Shown here in pieces: positions 5,574-7,846 of a DNA stretch of 7,846 nt. The notes under the pieces were generated by a model that had not been told where the DNA came from, did no database searches, and saw nothing but the letters and a program-made list of their open reading frames with translations. The stretch spans positions 1-7,846 of the forward strand of contig JBEGQX010000289.1 of NCBI GenBank assembly GCA_041180805.1, read 5' to 3'. This stretch comes from JBEGQX01 sp041180805 (GTDB lineage Bacteria; Planctomycetota; Planctomycetia; Gemmatales; Gemmataceae). The translations under genes and the position numbers were made by a program. Numbering within the stretch: position 1 is the stretch's first letter; every line of letters starts with the position of its first letter.

Positions 5574-7748
5574 ATGCGCCGGCTTATAGGATTGCGCCAC
5601 ACCATCGTAGTGGCACTAGCCATCTCCACAGCCATAACCTTCATGCCATTCATGAAGGCGGATGAGGCTTCGTCTAACAAACCAGCCTACAGGCCACTTG
5701 TTGCGCCCAGGATTCCTGTTGCAAAAACAAGTTCATCGAATCCCATAGATGCTTTCTGGCAGGCTTCGCTGGACAAGGCAAAGGTTACTCCATTTCCCCT
5801 TGCAGACAGGAAAACACTGGTTCGCAGGCTTTACATGGATGTTACCGGTTTGCCACCCACGCTGGAACAGACCAGGGAATTTATCGAAGACCCATCAACA
5901 GATGCCCATGAGAAGCTGGTTCATAAGCTTTTACAGTCGCCCCACTACGGTGAACACTGGGCCCAGCAATGGCTTGACCTCGTTCGTTACAGCGATTCCG
6001 AGGGTTTCAAGATCGACCGCATTCGCCCCGAGGCCTGGAAGTATCGCAACTGGGTGATTCGTTCATTGAATGAGGACATGCCTTATAACCAATTTGTGCA
6101 ATGGCAGATCGCGGGTGATGAACTCGCCCCCGAGGTCAGGGATGCCCGCATTGCCACAGGTTTTCTAAGGTTGGCACCCGAGGAATCCAACGGGGCGGAT
6201 TACACCCTGATTCGCCAGGATATTTTAAACGATGTAACCGATGTGACATCCCAGGCTGTTTTGGGAATTACCATGGGTTGCGCCCGATGCCATCATCATA
6301 AATTTGATCCGATCCGTCAGGAGGAGTATTTCCAGTTTCAGGCTTTTTTCAGCGGGATTCTTTACCCGGATGCAATTTCTCTACCCATGGCGCCTTCCCT
6401 GTCCGTGATGGCTAAAACCGTCGAGGAAAAGGCCCGACCCATCCGGGAGGAAATCAGCCAGATGATGAAGGGGCACGAGAAAGACCTCTTCGAGGAAATC
6501 GTGGTTGCCCTGGACCCGGAAACCCAGGTTGCGCTGAAGACCACCCCTGAAAACCGAACCGTTACCCAGACACAGTTGGCCATCCTTGCCAGCAAGCAGA
6601 TCGAGCGAAGAAGAACCAAGCTTTACCGAAGGTTAAACACCGAGCAGCGTGCTGTCTACGACAAGAAGATGGAGAACCTGAAAAGTATTGAGAAAGAGAA
6701 ACCTTCCGTCGAAGTCTACATGGGGGTGGAGGAAAAGTTCGCCAAGCCACCTGCCACACATCGTCTGGCCCAGGGAAATGCCCGCAAACCACGCGAGGAG
6801 GTTCAGCCCGGTTTCCCCGCATGGATCGACCGAAGCAAGCCTGAAATATCCGTGGGAGCCACCACCTCTGGCCGCCGTGCCACATTGGCAAAATGGATTA
6901 CGCGTGATGATCATCCGCTGACCAGCAGGGTGATTGTCAATCGCATATGGCAGGGCTATTTTGGACATGGCTTGGTCGAAAACCCCAGCGATTTTGGCAA
7001 GGCTTCCGAACCTTATCACCAGCCCGAGTTACTCGACTGGCTGGCTGGCGAACTGGTTCGTAACCAGTGGAGCCTGAAATCGATTCACCGGCTGATTCTG
7101 AACAGCACTCCTTACAAACTGGCTAGCAAAACCCAGGACAGGGAGCTGGTTCGCAAAAACAAACAGGTGGATCCGGATAATCATCTTTTCTGGCATGCCG
7201 AGGTTCGCAGGCTTTCCGCCGAGCAGGTTCGCGACGGCATATTGCAGGCGTCCGGCACTTTGAATTCAGGCATGCACGAAGGTGTGGTGCGATATGCGCT
7301 GCCGGCATCGATGGCCGATAGCCGTTATTCTTGGACCCCGGATGAAGACAGGGCGGGTTTTTCCCGAAGGTCCATCTATTTGATCCAGAGAAGGAATTTG
7401 CCAAACCCCGCCTTGGAAGCCTTTGATTTTCCTGATCGCAATCTTAGCTGCGCCATGCGTTCGGATACGGTAACTCCGCTTCAGGCCCTTGCGCTGCTAA
7501 ACGACCCTGCCATGCTGGATCATTCGCAGGCTCTTGCGGCGAATGTGCTTTTGAAAAGCGGTTCGGCCACTAGGGCTCAGATTGAGAATGGTTTCCTTTC
7601 CGTTCTAAGGCGTTCGCCAGATGCCGTCGAGTTGGAGCAATCCCGTGTCTTCCTCGAGGATAAATCCAACGGTAATGATCGTTTGGAGCGTTTGACAGAC
7701 CTTCTGCACGCCTTGCTGAACACCAGCGAATTTCTGGAGCTTGAATGA
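5574..7748 (+). CDS. Exported DUF1549/DUF1553 (PSD1) protein with a c-type heme motif
   Basis: A 724-residue protein of the planctomycete DUF1549/DUF1553 type. Residues 1-29 (MRRLIGLRHT then a hydrophobic stretch) look like a Sec signal peptide. DUF1549 spans about 55-262, with KTLVRRLYMDVTGLPPT (80-96), SPHYGEHWAQQWLDLVRYSD (122-141) and GDELAPEVRDARIATGF (181-197). CARCH (236-240), in MGCARCHHHKFDPI, is a CxxCH heme-c motif found in this family. A charged linker (about 280-420) precedes DUF1553 (about 433-690), with HPLTSRVIVNRIWQGYFGHG (447-466), SDFGKASEPYHQPELLDWLA (472-491) and TPLQALALLNDP (634-645). The separate N-terminal cytochrome domain of many relatives is absent. AGGA (5566-5569) precedes the ATG. 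Biochemical function is not established; redox work outside the cytoplasm, perhaps in glycan use, is inference. Its stop overlaps the DUF1501 start. Confidence 0.9.
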   Translation: MRRLIGLRHTIVVALAISTAITFMPFMKADEASSNKPAYRPLVAPRIPVAKTSSSNPIDAFWQASLDKAKVTPFPLADRKTLVRRLYMDVTGLPPTLEQTREFIEDPSTDAHEKLVHKLLQSPHYGEHWAQQWLDLVRYSDSEGFKIDRIRPEAWKYRNWVIRSLNEDMPYNQFVQWQIAGDELAPEVRDARIATGFLRLAPEESNGADYTLIRQDILNDVTDVTSQAVLGITMGCARCHHHKFDPIRQEEYFQFQAFFSGILYPDAISLPMAPSLSVMAKTVEEKARPIREEISQMMKGHEKDLFEEIVVALDPETQVALKTTPENRTVTQTQLAILASKQIERRRTKLYRRLNTEQRAVYDKKMENLKSIEKEKPSVEVYMGVEEKFAKPPATHRLAQGNARKPREEVQPGFPAWIDRSKPEISVGATTSGRRATLAKWITRDDHPLTSRVIVNRIWQGYFGHGLVENPSDFGKASEPYHQPELLDWLAGELVRNQWSLKSIHRLILNSTPYKLASKTQDRELVRKNKQVDPDNHLFWHAEVRRLSAEQVRDGILQASGTLNSGMHEGVVRYALPASMADSRYSWTPDEDRAGFSRRSIYLIQRRNLPNPALEAFDFPDRNLSCAMRSDTVTPLQALALLNDPAMLDHSQALAANVLLKSGSATRAQIENGFLSVLRRSPDAVELEQSRVFLEDKSNGNDRLERLTDLLHALLNTSEFLELE

Positions 7749-7846
7749 TCCGGAACCAGGGAATCACCTCGCGAAGGCAATTTCTCTCCACCATGGGAAA
7801 TGGATTTGGCGCACTTGCCCTGGGTTCCATGCTGGCCAAAGATGTT
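7745..7846 (+). CDS. N-terminal start of a Tat-exported DUF1501 protein (partial)
   Basis: The first 34 residues are visible before the window ends. ITSRRQFLSTMGNGFGALALGSMLA is a twin-arginine signal (S-R-R-Q-F-L) followed by the Gly- and Ala-rich stretch typical of DUF1501 proteins. GGAG at 7736-7739 lies 5 bases before the ATG, and the ATGA at 7745-7748 overlaps the stop of the DUF1549/DUF1553 gene, so the two are probably translated together. DUF1501 has an alkaline-phosphatase/sulfatase-like fold by family assignment, but its role is unknown. The call rests on the signal region and the neighbour, since the catalytic domain is outside the window. Confidence 0.82.
   Translation, partial: MIRNQGITSRRQFLSTMGNGFGALALGSMLAKDV

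Noticed and set aside
1..7846. CRISPR array, tRNA, rRNA, insertion sequence or prophage
   Set aside because: No regularly spaced repeats, no cloverleaf-like segment, no transposase or integrase and no phage structural gene were seen.

Overview
The window most likely comes from a planctomycete, or a close relative in the PVC group. The strongest sign is the right end: an exported DUF1549/DUF1553 protein with a c-type heme motif, overlapping by 4 bases the start of a twin-arginine DUF1501 protein. This pair is typical of Planctomycetes. A twin-arginine intradiol dioxygenase and a GT87-type membrane glycosyltransferase fit the same source. No genus can be named from this sequence alone.

Left part (1-3330, + strand): a tightly packed operon for using sialic acid. 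It holds the C-terminal end of a probable alpha/beta hydrolase, a cyclically permuted kelch mutarotase of the NanM type, an MFS transporter, and an N-acetylneuraminate lyase (NanA/NPL type). Gaps are 3 bases, then two ATGA overlaps, so translation is probably coupled. The combined logic is to convert the sialic acid anomer, import it, and cleave it to pyruvate and N-acetylmannosamine. The kinase, epimerase and later amino-sugar steps, any sialidase, and the operon promoter are not in the window.

Middle (3327-5245, - strand): a twin-arginine intradiol ring-cleavage dioxygenase and, upstream of it by 41 bases, a polytopic GT87/DUF2029 mannosyltransferase-like protein. The dioxygenase converges on nanA so closely that both stop codons share one CTAG tetranucleotide at 3327-3330.

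5246-5573 is an AT-rich divergent intergenic region of 328 bases. It has a strong terminator-like hairpin that no annotated gene needs, a second weaker hairpin, a 10-base tandem repeat and an isolated DnaA-box-like 9-mer. This is the least explained part of the window.

Right part (5574-7846, + strand): the DUF1549/DUF1553 gene and the start of the DUF1501 gene, cut off by the window end.

I saw no tRNA, rRNA, CRISPR array, insertion sequence or phage gene. No clearly new biological system is present; the best open questions are the transporter's specificity, the substrate of the exported dioxygenase, and the structured region between the divergent genes.
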